In this document: positions 1 to 7,463 of the stretch, one piece after another
How the letters are laid out: each line of letters starts with the position of its first letter
Position numbering within the stretch: the stretch's first letter is position 1
Position numbers and translations under genes: made by a program
Assembly: GCA_900768045.1 (NCBI GenBank)
Contig: CAAGBL010000072.1
Span: forward strand, 1 to 14,205
DNA: 14,205 bases
Reading direction: 5' to 3'
DNA from: an uncultured Alistipes sp.
GTDB lineage: Bacteria; Bacteroidota; Bacteroidia; Bacteroidales; Rikenellaceae
Notes under the pieces: generated by a model
Database searches by the model: none
Seen by the model: only the letters and a program-made list of their open reading frames with translations
Told to the model about the DNA's origin: nothing

Positions 1-103
1 AAAAAGTCTATTTTGTCGTTATGCTCGCCCTCAAAATGCTCATTTACGCCTGAGTAAACTCCGCTTTTTCGGGCTTCGCATGCCTAAAACTACATCTTTT
101 TAA
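1..103. other. Left-edge sequence of uncertain nature; possible end of an ORF or dispersed intergenic repeat
   Basis: On the plus strand a frame stays open from base 2 to a TAA at 101-103 and enters from outside the window, so it could be the last 33 codons of a gene. It reads as a basic, Arg/Leu-rich peptide with no domain I recognise. The minus strand is also open from base 83 to the edge. The sequence resembles short stretches I associate with Bacteroidales intergenic regions that are often mis-called as protein tails. That resemblance is from memory and unverified. A coding call cannot be supported on either strand. Confidence 0.3.
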
Positions 104-120
104 TCAACCTCAACCAAAAT

Positions 121-150
121 GGGATGACTAATTTACTTTTTAGTCATCCC
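121..150. terminator. Bidirectional intrinsic terminator at the end of the Ehr-like operon
   Basis: GGGATGACTAA (121-131) pairs perfectly with TTAGTCATCCC (140-150), giving an 11-bp stem with an 8-nt loop. CTTTTC follows on the plus strand. On the minus strand the stem is followed by ATTTT. It lies 11 bases beyond the stop codon of the last minus-strand operon gene, so it should end that transcript. It may also stop any plus-strand transcript entering from the left. Confidence 0.8.
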
Positions 151-161
151 CTTTTCTGTTA

Positions 162-920
162 TTACTTCTTCTTAGCACGTAGCTTTGTGATACCCTCGAT
201 AAAGCAGAGAGGGTGGGTAGGTGCGCCAGGAAGCCACAGGTCGACGTGGTACTTGTCTAAGAACTTGCGGTCGACAGCTGGACTATCGGCATACAAGCCG
301 CCCGATACTGCCTCAGAGCCGCATACAACCAAGATCTTAGGCTCGGCAATCGAGTTATAGCAGATGTCCAACGCCTCAGCCATGTTCGAGCTGATAGGGC
401 CTGTGAGCACAAGACCGTCGGCATGGCGAGGCGAGGCAGTGAAGCCAACACCGTAGCGGCCGAAGTCGAAGTTTACGTTGCCCGTAGCGCCAAGCTCCAT
501 CTCGATAGAGGCATCGCCACCTGCCGACACCTCACGTAGCTGCAATGCCTTACCGAAATACTTCGCAATCTCGGGGCGCACAGCACTTGTGTCGAACTTA
601 GGAGCGGTCTGACCAGCCTCCACTACGAGATCCTCACGGCGTGTTGCTGCAAGGCGGTGCTCGTTGGTAAACTTGATGTTGCGAGGTGCGCACTTCTGAC
701 ACTCGCCGCAGAAGAGGCAACGTCCCATGTCGAGCGTAAATGGAGCTGTGGTAATAGCCTTTGTAGGGCATATCTTTGCAGCACGCTCGATGTCACTCTT
801 GTCGTCGCTCTCGGTCAATAGAGGAAATCCTCGGAACTCCTCGGTAAGAGTTACGCTATATAGGTCGGGAATATACTGCCAGCCGTGGCTACGCAGAATC
901 TTTGCTTTTCCAAAAATCAT
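162..920 (-). CDS. Ferredoxin-NuoB/HyfI-like fusion, small subunit of Ehr-type complex, proximal cluster ligands lost
   Basis: 252 residues. This is a fusion of a HyfH/HycF-like ferredoxin domain (about 1-95) and a HyfI/HycG/NuoB-like small subunit (about 120-252). In the ferredoxin part, CPTKAI (Cys51) plus CLFCGEC (Cys68, 71, 74) supply four ligands for one [4Fe-4S] cluster. The other CxxCxxC half is absent, with no Cys before residue 51. The NuoB fold is recognisable from FGRYGVGFTASPRHADGL, the TGPISSNM stretch and VSGGLY. The positions that normally hold its four cluster cysteines read GGDAS (134-138), GSE (201-203) and PGAP (231-234), so all are lost. Start: an ATG at 920 lies 10 bases after the upstream gene's stop and begins the homologous MIFGKAK segment. 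An in-frame ATG at 1040 would overlap the large subunit by 110 bases and adds unrelated sequence. It is the last gene of the operon. Its role is presumably the peripheral electron-input module. The partner is unknown. Confidence 0.88.
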   Translation of the reverse strand: MIFGKAKILRSHGWQYIPDLYSVTLTEEFRGFPLLTESDDKSDIERAAKICPTKAITTAPFTLDMGRCLFCGECQKCAPRNIKFTNEHRLAATRREDLVVEAGQTAPKFDTSAVRPEIAKYFGKALQLREVSAGGDASIEMELGATGNVNFDFGRYGVGFTASPRHADGLVLTGPISSNMAEALDICYNSIAEPKILVVCGSEAVSGGLYADSPAVDRKFLDKYHVDLWLPGAPTHPLCFIEGITKLRAKKK

Positions 921-930
921 ACTCTTATTA

Positions 931-2445
931 TTATAGGTCGTGACCGCAGTACGACAAATTAAAACTCTTGTTGTTGATAGGAAAGTCCGAGATGCCCTCC
1001 GAACGTACGGCAATAGCCAAGCCGAGCCAGTTGTGCACACTTGGATCCTTAATCTTATACTTTGTGATGCGTCCCTCGCTGTTTGTTAGTGCTACATGGC
1101 AAATCTCGCCACGCCAGCCCTCGATAAGCGAGAACGACAAGGCATCTGCCTCAAGCTTAGCGTCGTACTGTGGCGCACGAAGCTTCTCGGCAGGCTTATA
1201 GCTCTTAAGAGTGTTTAGCACATAGTCGGCACTCTGCAACACCTCGTCGAGGCGTGTTGCAAGGCGAGACATAACGTCGCAGTGGCTCTTGAGCACGGGC
1301 TCGTGCTTAAGCTCTGTGGCGTAGTAGCCCGAAGGGTGCGATGCACGAATATCACGCTTAAGGTTGCTCGAGCGTGCTGCCATGCCCACACCACCTATGC
1401 GCTGCATCTCCTCAGTAGGCACAAGACCACACTGCTCGAAACGTGCAAGTAGGGTGTTGTCGGCGAGAATATCCTCACGTAGCTCGTTATAGCGGCGACG
1501 CACGTCGGTAATATTCTTGCAAATGGTCTCAATCTTCTCGGTGGTGAGCGGGTGGTTGGTACCGAATGGACGAATCATGCTCTTGCCAAAGCGGTTGCCA
1601 CACCATGCCTGAGTGGTGTTGATAGTAACGGTACGCAACGCCTCACACGCCACCTGATAGAGCTGGAAGCCGATGTCGGTAGCCAAGGCTCCTGTGTCGG
1701 CAATGTGCATAGCTATACGCTCAAGCTCGAGGGCAATCATACGCTCAAGCTTTAGCTCCTCGTCGATTCTCTCCTCGCCAAGCTTCTCGATAAGCTCGGC
1801 ATAGGCCGTAGCATGTCCTACAGCAGTGTCGCCAGCGATAGACTCGGCGATAAGCGTCTGACGTAGCTTATTATCGTCACGTGTCATCTCGCCCTCCACG
1901 CCACGATGCTGATAGCCAAGGGCAATCTCGAGGTGGAGCACCTGTTCGCCATTACAGATAAAGCGGAAGGCGCCTGGCTCGATGATACCTGCGTGGATAG
2001 GGCCTACGTTAACCTCGTGTAGCTCGTCGCCCTCCATCTGGTAGAATGGGTAGCTATCCATCGTCGACTCACGGTTGCGTCTGTCGTGCGAGAAGCGCAA
2101 AGGCTTAAGCCATGGGTGGTTGTTGAAAGGTATGCCATAGAGCTCATACATCTCACGCTCGAAGGGGTGGAACTCGGCGTGTAGGGCTGTGAGCGATGCA
2201 AGACCACGTGTGTAGTAGTCGGGAATAAACGACGAGATAAGCACCTCGCCACTTAGGTCATCGAGAATTATGAGGTAGAACTTTAGGCCCATCTCGTGCT
2301 CTGTGGCGAAGTAGTGTGCCACATGGTAGCGGCTGTCGTTCATGCGCTCAGCGAGGTCGTTATATAGCTCCGTATAGTCGACAACGGGGATATCCGAGAG
2401 CTTAACGGCTGAGGCGTTGTTATGTGTTATATAGTATAGTTTCAT
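931..2445 (-). CDS. NuoC-NuoD fusion (HyfG/HycE-like large subunit) without NiFe-binding cysteines
   Basis: 504 residues. The N-terminal NuoC-like domain (about 1-125) carries its signature around EREMYELYGIPFNNHP (96-111). The NuoD/hydrogenase large-subunit domain follows (about 145-504), with VGPIHAGIIEPGAFRF (147-162) and LGYQHRGVEGEM (176-187). In [NiFe] hydrogenases the first metal-binding motif is RxCGxC. Here the same place reads SIAGDT (202-207), followed by the conserved H211, so both cysteines are gone. The C-terminal DPCxxC site reads NLSYCG (496-501) with a single displaced Cys500, and the protein ends three residues later without the usual HycE tail. It should dock onto the membrane arm and the ferredoxin-NuoB subunit but cannot hold a NiFe centre. 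It starts 4 bases after the preceding gene, which indicates translational coupling. A true complex I NuoCD is less likely because the membrane subunits are Hyf-type. Confidence 0.9.
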   Translation of the reverse strand: MKLYYITHNNASAVKLSDIPVVDYTELYNDLAERMNDSRYHVAHYFATEHEMGLKFYLIILDDLSGEVLISSFIPDYYTRGLASLTALHAEFHPFEREMYELYGIPFNNHPWLKPLRFSHDRRNRESTMDSYPFYQMEGDELHEVNVGPIHAGIIEPGAFRFICNGEQVLHLEIALGYQHRGVEGEMTRDDNKLRQTLIAESIAGDTAVGHATAYAELIEKLGEERIDEELKLERMIALELERIAMHIADTGALATDIGFQLYQVACEALRTVTINTTQAWCGNRFGKSMIRPFGTNHPLTTEKIETICKNITDVRRRYNELREDILADNTLLARFEQCGLVPTEEMQRIGGVGMAARSSNLKRDIRASHPSGYYATELKHEPVLKSHCDVMSRLATRLDEVLQSADYVLNTLKSYKPAEKLRAPQYDAKLEADALSFSLIEGWRGEICHVALTNSEGRITKYKIKDPSVHNWLGLAIAVRSEGISDFPINNKSFNLSYCGHDL

Positions 2446-2449
2446 GGCT

Positions 2450-3862
2450 CTATCTTAAGGTTACGATTGTGTCAATAGCATTCTTAAGTACGTCGGGCTG
2501 CCATAGACCAATGACAATGGCAATTACGAGAAGTACGGCTGCCGAGTATGACAATCGGCGGTTTACCTCCGAGAGGTGCAACGTATCCTGATTTGAGTGG
2601 TAGTTAAGGCGCAATGAGCGTGACCAGATGTTGTAAATAACCACGCACATCAAAATAAGCATTATTGCGAGCAACCACCAGCTACCCAACGACACTATCT
2701 CGGTAAATATCATAATCTCCGATACAAAGAGTGGTGATGGTGGGAATGCCAACAATACGAGTGTGCCCACGATAAAGCCGATAGCGCCCACACGGTTGAT
2801 GTTTAGGTAGTTGCCGATGCGGTTGATGCTGTAGCTGTCGTAGATGTGGCGCATGATGCCTATCTGGTAGAACATCGAGCTCTTGATGAGCGTGTGACAT
2901 ACTACGTGGAACACTGCAGCCCACAATGCCACACCACCGATACCCATGCCTATAGCCACGATACCCATGTTCTCCACGGTAGAGTACGACATAAATCGTT
3001 TGTAGTTGTTGGTACGGCGTAGGAACATAGCGCCTACGGCCAACGACAACACGCCGATAAGTATCAAGACGTGGCGTGCCCATGTGAAGACCTCGCCTGC
3101 TGAGGCGTAGAGGTTGTAGATGCGCATTATTGATACAAAGCCCGCATTCACCAAGGCTGTAGAGATAAATGCCGAGGCGGGTGCTGGTGCGGCGTAGTTA
3201 GCATCGACACCCACGGTATAGAGTGGGAAGATCTCCATCTTACAGCTATAGCCCACGACGATAAGCAAGAATGCCACCTTGAGGTATAGTGGATTACCAT
3301 TGGCGATAACCTCTTTAAGTGATGCATAGTCCAACAAGCCATGCTCTGCTACGGTCGATAGTAGCAAGATGCCAAGGTATGCCATGGCAATACCTGTTGA
3401 GCATACAAAGACGTACTTCCATGTAGCCTCCAATGACTGCTCCCACTCACGGTGGTAGATGATACCTGCCGAGCAGATTGTTGTTGCCTCGAGGAATACC
3501 CATGTCATAGCCACATTGTCGGAGTAGTAGACGCAAGTAATGGCCAATGCAAGGAGCATAAGCAGGGTGTAATATACCTTATATGAGCGTGTTGATATGC
3601 TTTCGGCCTTGAGGTACGATGCTGAGTGTAGCATTGTAAAGCCGAGAACGGCAGTCATTAAGATATGGAAGAGAATCGCCATGGTGTCGGCACGGAATAC
3701 CGTGAGCATAACATTATCAACCATCTTGAAGTGGAAGATAAGGCTAAAGCCCGCTACCTGCACCAATACAAAGAGTGCAGATATGATGTTTGAAGCTCGC
3801 TCGGTGCGCACAGCAAGTGGCAAGAGAGCTAATACAAGAGATACAAATAGATATATAAGCAT
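2450..3862 (-). CDS. HyfF-like (NuoM/NuoN family) proton/cation antiporter subunit
   Basis: 470 residues, hydrophobic throughout, with roughly 13-14 predicted membrane helices. It belongs to the Mrp/NuoLMN antiporter family. Visible landmarks are FLEATTICSAGIIY with Glu125 on helix 5, GYSCK with Lys208 on helix 7, FMSYSTVENMGIVAIG (290-305), and FHVVCHTLIK with His319, His323 and Lys327 on helix 12. The helix 7-8 loop, normally LPDAHxxAPxxVSA, reads GVDANYAAPAPASA and lacks the His. The helix 8 position that is Lys in HyfB-like proteins is not Lys here (TALVNAG). It probably forms one of the two ion-translocating modules of the Ehr-type complex in the inner membrane. It starts 4 bases after the HyfE-like gene and ends 4 bases before the large-subunit gene. 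Confidence 0.87.
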   Translation of the reverse strand: MLIYLFVSLVLALLPLAVRTERASNIISALFVLVQVAGFSLIFHFKMVDNVMLTVFRADTMAILFHILMTAVLGFTMLHSASYLKAESISTRSYKVYYTLLMLLALAITCVYYSDNVAMTWVFLEATTICSAGIIYHREWEQSLEATWKYVFVCSTGIAMAYLGILLLSTVAEHGLLDYASLKEVIANGNPLYLKVAFLLIVVGYSCKMEIFPLYTVGVDANYAAPAPASAFISTALVNAGFVSIMRIYNLYASAGEVFTWARHVLILIGVLSLAVGAMFLRRTNNYKRFMSYSTVENMGIVAIGMGIGGVALWAAVFHVVCHTLIKSSMFYQIGIMRHIYDSYSINRIGNYLNINRVGAIGFIVGTLVLLAFPPSPLFVSEIMIFTEIVSLGSWWLLAIMLILMCVVIYNIWSRSLRLNYHSNQDTLHLSEVNRRLSYSAAVLLVIAIVIGLWQPDVLKNAIDTIVTLR

Positions 3863-3866
3863 GGCG

Positions 3867-4493
3867 TTAATCTTTAATCGAGGTTAGTGCTTCAGAATCG
3901 TCGGTGTGCATATCGTCGTCGAGGCGACGGAGGAAGACACCGAGGATGAGGATTGATACGAGGATATCGAGCATGATAGCGAGGTTGATAAGTATTGGGA
4001 ACTCAACACCTATAGCCATCGAGAAGAGAAATACGCCATTCTCAATCACAAGGAAGCCGCAGAGGTGGGCAAAGATACGCTTGCGGAGGACAATGAGGAT
4101 AAGTCCTGAGAGCAGGGCGTAGAGCGCCACACCAAAGAATATCATGTCGGTACGGTTGTCTGCCATGTAGTAAGTTATCGTGCAGCTCGCAGCAAGTGCT
4201 ACAATCGACATTACCAAGGCTCCAAACTGTGTTGATGCTGAGTGTATGCGATTAATCTTTGTCTTGTGAATAACTTGCAACAATATCGCAGGAATTACAA
4301 TAGCCTTAAATATGAGTGTCTCTACAACGATGAAGCTAAGCTCCACGGGGTGGAACGAGTGTAGGCGTGCCATGGCAATACCGAAGAGGAGCAAGCCCTG
4401 GATTGCCAAGATTGTTGTGTGGGTGCGGAAGCGGTCAGCTATCGAGAGATAGATGAGCGTAAGCACATATAGTATGATTAGTGATAGTACCAT
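3867..4493 (-). CDS. HyfE-like (NuoK-type) membrane subunit
   Basis: 208 residues with about six to seven hydrophobic helices and an acidic hydrophilic C-terminal tail (LDDDMHTDDSE). The HyfE signature is clear: ETLIFKA (58-64) and HLCGFLVIENGVFLF (143-157), where Glu151 matches the buried Glu of the NuoK-type helix. In hydrogenase-4 and related complexes this subunit joins the antiporter-like subunits to the anchor and corresponds to NuoK with extra helices. Its length is close to that of E. coli HyfE (about 216). It lies 12 bases after the HyfC-like gene and 4 bases before the HyfF-like gene, so it is certainly part of the same operon. No unusual residue loss is evident. Confidence 0.9.
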   Translation of the reverse strand: MVLSLIILYVLTLIYLSIADRFRTHTTILAIQGLLLFGIAMARLHSFHPVELSFIVVETLIFKAIVIPAILLQVIHKTKINRIHSASTQFGALVMSIVALAASCTITYYMADNRTDMIFFGVALYALLSGLILIVLRKRIFAHLCGFLVIENGVFLFSMAIGVEFPILINLAIMLDILVSILILGVFLRRLDDDMHTDDSEALTSIKD

Positions 4494-4505
4494 GATTCTT
4501 AGGGC

Positions 4506-5423
4506 TTAGATGTCGATGTTTAGATAGAGTAGGAAGCCTGTGAGTAGCACCAATGCCGCCATGGCTACAATTGTGAGTATGTAGGTAATGTTGCGTGAGA
4601 GCTTATTGCGGGCACGTAGCGACTCAATGCAGCCGATGGTTACGCCCGTGCCAAGAATTGCCAAAGGTGTGGCAAACTCCCAGTGGAAGCATAAGGCAAC
4701 AGATACTGCATTTGCTGCGATAACAGCCCAGATAGCATTCTTTAGCCAGCCGGCAATGTTTATCATCGCAAGGTCGATGCCCGAGTAGTCGAGACACATC
4801 ACCTCGTGTATCATCGTAAGCTCGAGGTGCGTGCGTGGATCGTCCACAGGCACACGTCCCGACTCGATAATCATGATAATAAGGAATACATAGGCCAATA
4901 GCAACATCACGATAGTTACGTTAGGGCCAAGCTCCTGAGCCGTGGAGAATATGTCGGCAAATGAGGCATAGCCACAGAATAGGGCAAGTGTTGCAAGGCC
5001 CATCATAAGGGCTGGCTCAACAAGTGCTCCATACAACGCCTCACGTGCAGCGCCCATGCCCTCGAACGAACTACCAGTGTCGAGTGCAGCAAGCACGATA
5101 GCAATACGTGCCAAGCCAAGTAGGTAGGCCACCAAAACAATGTCGCCATGGAACGATAGCACTGGCTCGAGGTCGGCAACGGGGATAAACAAAAAGGCAA
5201 CAATCGCAGCGCCGAGGTAGACGCAAGGTGCTATGCGGAAGAGGGCTGTAGTTGTTGGTGAGTAGACAGCGCCCTTACGAAGCATTAGACTTACGTTATA
5301 TATGTGCTGGAAGAAGCGAATACCCTTGCGACCTGCCAACACGGCACGTGTTCTGTTGATGACACCCGTAATCGAGAGTGCCACAACAAGCATAAGTAGT
5401 GTGTTAAGTAGTTTTATCAACAT
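4506..5423 (-). CDS. HyfC/HycD-like (NuoH family) membrane anchor subunit
   Basis: 305 residues from ATG at 5423, with about eight membrane helices. The NuoH/HycD signatures are GRKG (31-34), GMGAAREALYGALVEPAL (122-139), ESGRVPVDDPRTHLEL (187-202) and EVMCLDYSG (207-215). This subunit forms the interface between the peripheral arm (NuoB/NuoD-like subunits) and the proton channels. Its charged residues couple redox or conformational change to ion movement in relatives. An in-frame ATG at 5459 would add MVYCKFRKIEDC and overlap the HyfB-like gene by 14 bases. The start at 5423 gives the usual hydrophobic N-terminus (MLIKLLNTLLML) and a 22-base spacer, so I prefer it. The acidic and arginine residues expected at the interface appear intact even though the partner subunits have lost their metal sites. 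Confidence 0.88.
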   Translation of the reverse strand: MLIKLLNTLLMLVVALSITGVINRTRAVLAGRKGIRFFQHIYNVSLMLRKGAVYSPTTTALFRIAPCVYLGAAIVAFLFIPVADLEPVLSFHGDIVLVAYLLGLARIAIVLAALDTGSSFEGMGAAREALYGALVEPALMMGLATLALFCGYASFADIFSTAQELGPNVTIVMLLLAYVFLIIMIIESGRVPVDDPRTHLELTMIHEVMCLDYSGIDLAMINIAGWLKNAIWAVIAANAVSVALCFHWEFATPLAILGTGVTIGCIESLRARNKLSRNITYILTIVAMAALVLLTGFLLYLNIDI

Positions 5424-5445
5424 ACAATCTTCGATTTTACGGAAT

Positions 5446-7431
5446 TTACAATACACCAAACATTGTCAAGATGAGCACGACAAATAGGAAGGCGAGGGCG
5501 AAAGTAATATAGTTGTTCACACGTCCTGTGCGTAGGCGCATAACAAAACCGTTGATGCTATGCATCATCTTTACCCATAGCTGACCTAATAGTGAGTCTA
5601 CTTTATCCTTGTGTACAACCTTGTAGTTATGCTCCGATGGGAATATCTCGCCCTTATCTACCGAGCGACCATCAACCATATCCTTCATAAGTGGGCGGCC
5701 AATGTTCTCAAGTCCCTCAGAGAATGACTCGCCAGTGTACTGCATGCGGGTATTGGGTGCAGTGAAGCCACAACCCCACGTAGGACCACTCTCAATCTTG
5801 CGCTTAAGCTGTGCACGGTGCTTCATCACGAAGAGTAGGGCGATGATCAAAATAAGGATAAAGCCTACGCAGCTAAGGGCTGTGAGCATAGGTGTAAACT
5901 GAGCTACTGCCATCGAACTATCGCCACCCGTAACAGCCTCGGCAACAAGGGCGATAGGGCGTATTGCATATTGAGGTAACAGACCTACAAATAGAATTAG
6001 GATAGCTGGTATTGCCATGGCTGCAATACGCTGATTATCAACTTCGGTACACTCCGGTACGTGGTGCGAGCGTGGCGAGCCAAGGAAGACAATGCCGTAG
6101 AGCTTCGTAAATGCTAAAACCACAATACCTCCAATTAGCGAGAGGGCGATGATGCCACCCACGGCATAGAGTACCTCATGTCCGTCGCTCACGCCATTGA
6201 ACATGCCAATATAGATAAGCAACTCAGATACAAAGCCGTTGAGCGGAGGTATAGCGCATATTGCCACCGTAGCAAACAACATGAGGATTGCCGTTACGGG
6301 CATGTGCTTGGCCAGACCACCCATCTGGTTCATTGCCGTAGTGTGCATCTTCGAGTAGATGTTACCTGCCGAGAAGAACAACATAGACTTAAATAGCGAG
6401 TGGTTCACGATGTGGAGCAGAGCACCACACATGCCACACATGCCAATAAGGTTGCTACCCGCAGCATGTCCCACAGCGGCAACGCCTAAGCCTATGAGTA
6501 TCACACCGATATTCTCGATGCTTGAGTATGCCAACAGACGTTTTACGTCGTTCTGCATAGCAGCAAATATAACACCCCAAAGACCTGTTACGATACCCGA
6601 TAGTAGGACAATAAGACCTATTGTGTATAACAACTCGGTGTTGTGGTCGATAGCCTGCATAAGGCGTAAGATACCGTATACGCCCGTCTTAATCATCACG
6701 CCCGACATGATTGCCGACACGTGCGATGGTGCTGCGGGGTGCGCCTCAGGCAACCAGATGTGCATAGGGAACAAACCCGCCTTCATGCCAAAGCCGATGA
6801 AGAGCATAAGGAAGAGTGGCAGCGGTGCTGCAACCTTGAAGTAGCACTCCACAGCGGCGAAGTTTGCCGAGTCGGTAACGTTGTATAGCATCACAAATCC
6901 TGCAACGAGGAACATAAAGCCTATGTGCATCATTACAAGGTAGTTGAGTGCTGCACGACGCACCTCCTGACGATCAGCCTCAAATAGGATAAGAATAAAC
7001 GAAGCAATGGTCATCAGCTCCCACGAGAAGAGGAACGAGAAGCCACCGCTGGTAACCACAACAAGCATCATCGACACCACCAAAAGCACAAGGGCTGTGT
7101 AGTGTAGCGAGATGTGTGTTGCGCTAAATCGCTCTAAGTAACCACCTACGTAGCCTCGTGAGTAGAGCACCGTAGCCACGGAGGCAATGGCGATAATACT
7201 AAGAAAGAGGGCCGAGATGCCATCTACCGAGATGTGCTCCTTGCCAAAGAGGCTTGTAGTAAATGTGGCAATCTCCACGTCGCCACAAAGAAGCGCCTCG
7301 ACCGAGAGTGCAATAGCACCAATGGCAGCCATCGAGATTAGCGCTGTTGCCACCCACACCTTTGCACGCTTAGGAGCAACAAAGATGAGCGCTATGGCAA
7401 GCGCCGCCGCCAATAGAGTCAATAAGTACAT
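5446..7431 (-). CDS. HyfB/HycC-like (NuoL family) proton/cation antiporter subunit
   Basis: 661 residues and first gene of the Ehr-type operon. It has about 15-16 membrane helices. Family landmarks are FSWELMTIASFILILFE with Glu138, GFGMKAGLFPMHIWLPEAHP (Lys217 and the conserved loop His/Pro), MIKTGVYG with Lys248, KRLLAYSSIENIGV (297-310) and HIVNHSLFKSMLFFSAGNI (His340, His344, Lys348). The C-terminal hydrophilic stretch with TWGCGF (551-556) followed by an amphipathic region and a last helix is typical of HyfB/HycC. All the ionisable residues expected for ion translocation are in place, so the pump module looks functional. The gene begins 32 bases after rsmE on the same strand. No separate promoter is obvious in that gap, so read-through from rsmE is likely. 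Confidence 0.9.
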   Translation of the reverse strand: MYLLTLLAAALAIALIFVAPKRAKVWVATALISMAAIGAIALSVEALLCGDVEIATFTTSLFGKEHISVDGISALFLSIIAIASVATVLYSRGYVGGYLERFSATHISLHYTALVLLVVSMMLVVVTSGGFSFLFSWELMTIASFILILFEADRQEVRRAALNYLVMMHIGFMFLVAGFVMLYNVTDSANFAAVECYFKVAAPLPLFLMLFIGFGMKAGLFPMHIWLPEAHPAAPSHVSAIMSGVMIKTGVYGILRLMQAIDHNTELLYTIGLIVLLSGIVTGLWGVIFAAMQNDVKRLLAYSSIENIGVILIGLGVAAVGHAAGSNLIGMCGMCGALLHIVNHSLFKSMLFFSAGNIYSKMHTTAMNQMGGLAKHMPVTAILMLFATVAICAIPPLNGFVSELLIYIGMFNGVSDGHEVLYAVGGIIALSLIGGIVVLAFTKLYGIVFLGSPRSHHVPECTEVDNQRIAAMAIPAILILFVGLLPQYAIRPIALVAEAVTGGDSSMAVAQFTPMLTALSCVGFILILIIALLFVMKHRAQLKRKIESGPTWGCGFTAPNTRMQYTGESFSEGLENIGRPLMKDMVDGRSVDKGEIFPSEHNYKVVHKDKVDSLLGQLWVKMMHSINGFVMRLRTGRVNNYITFALAFLFVVLILTMFGVL

Positions 7432-7463
7432 AATTTAATGTTTATTGGGTAGTAATCAATTAA

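Noticed and set aside
921..1040. N-terminal extension of the ferredoxin-NuoB gene to an ATG at 1040
   Set aside because: The added 40 residues overlap the large-subunit coding sequence by 110 bases and show no family similarity. The ATG at 920 fits the operon spacing.
6359..6844. Plus-strand frame of 161 codons inside the HyfB-like gene
   Set aside because: It is antisense to strongly conserved transmembrane coding sequence, with no recognisable product or leader.
162..7431. Calling the operon a functional hydrogenase-4 or formate hydrogenlyase
   Set aside because: Neither NiFe-binding CxxC pair nor the proximal cluster cysteines are present, and no maturation genes are nearby.
162..7431. 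Calling the operon respiratory complex I (nuo)
   Set aside because: Subunit types and order are Hyf-like (HyfB, HyfC, HyfE, HyfF). NuoE, F, G, J and separate NuoL, M, N are missing.
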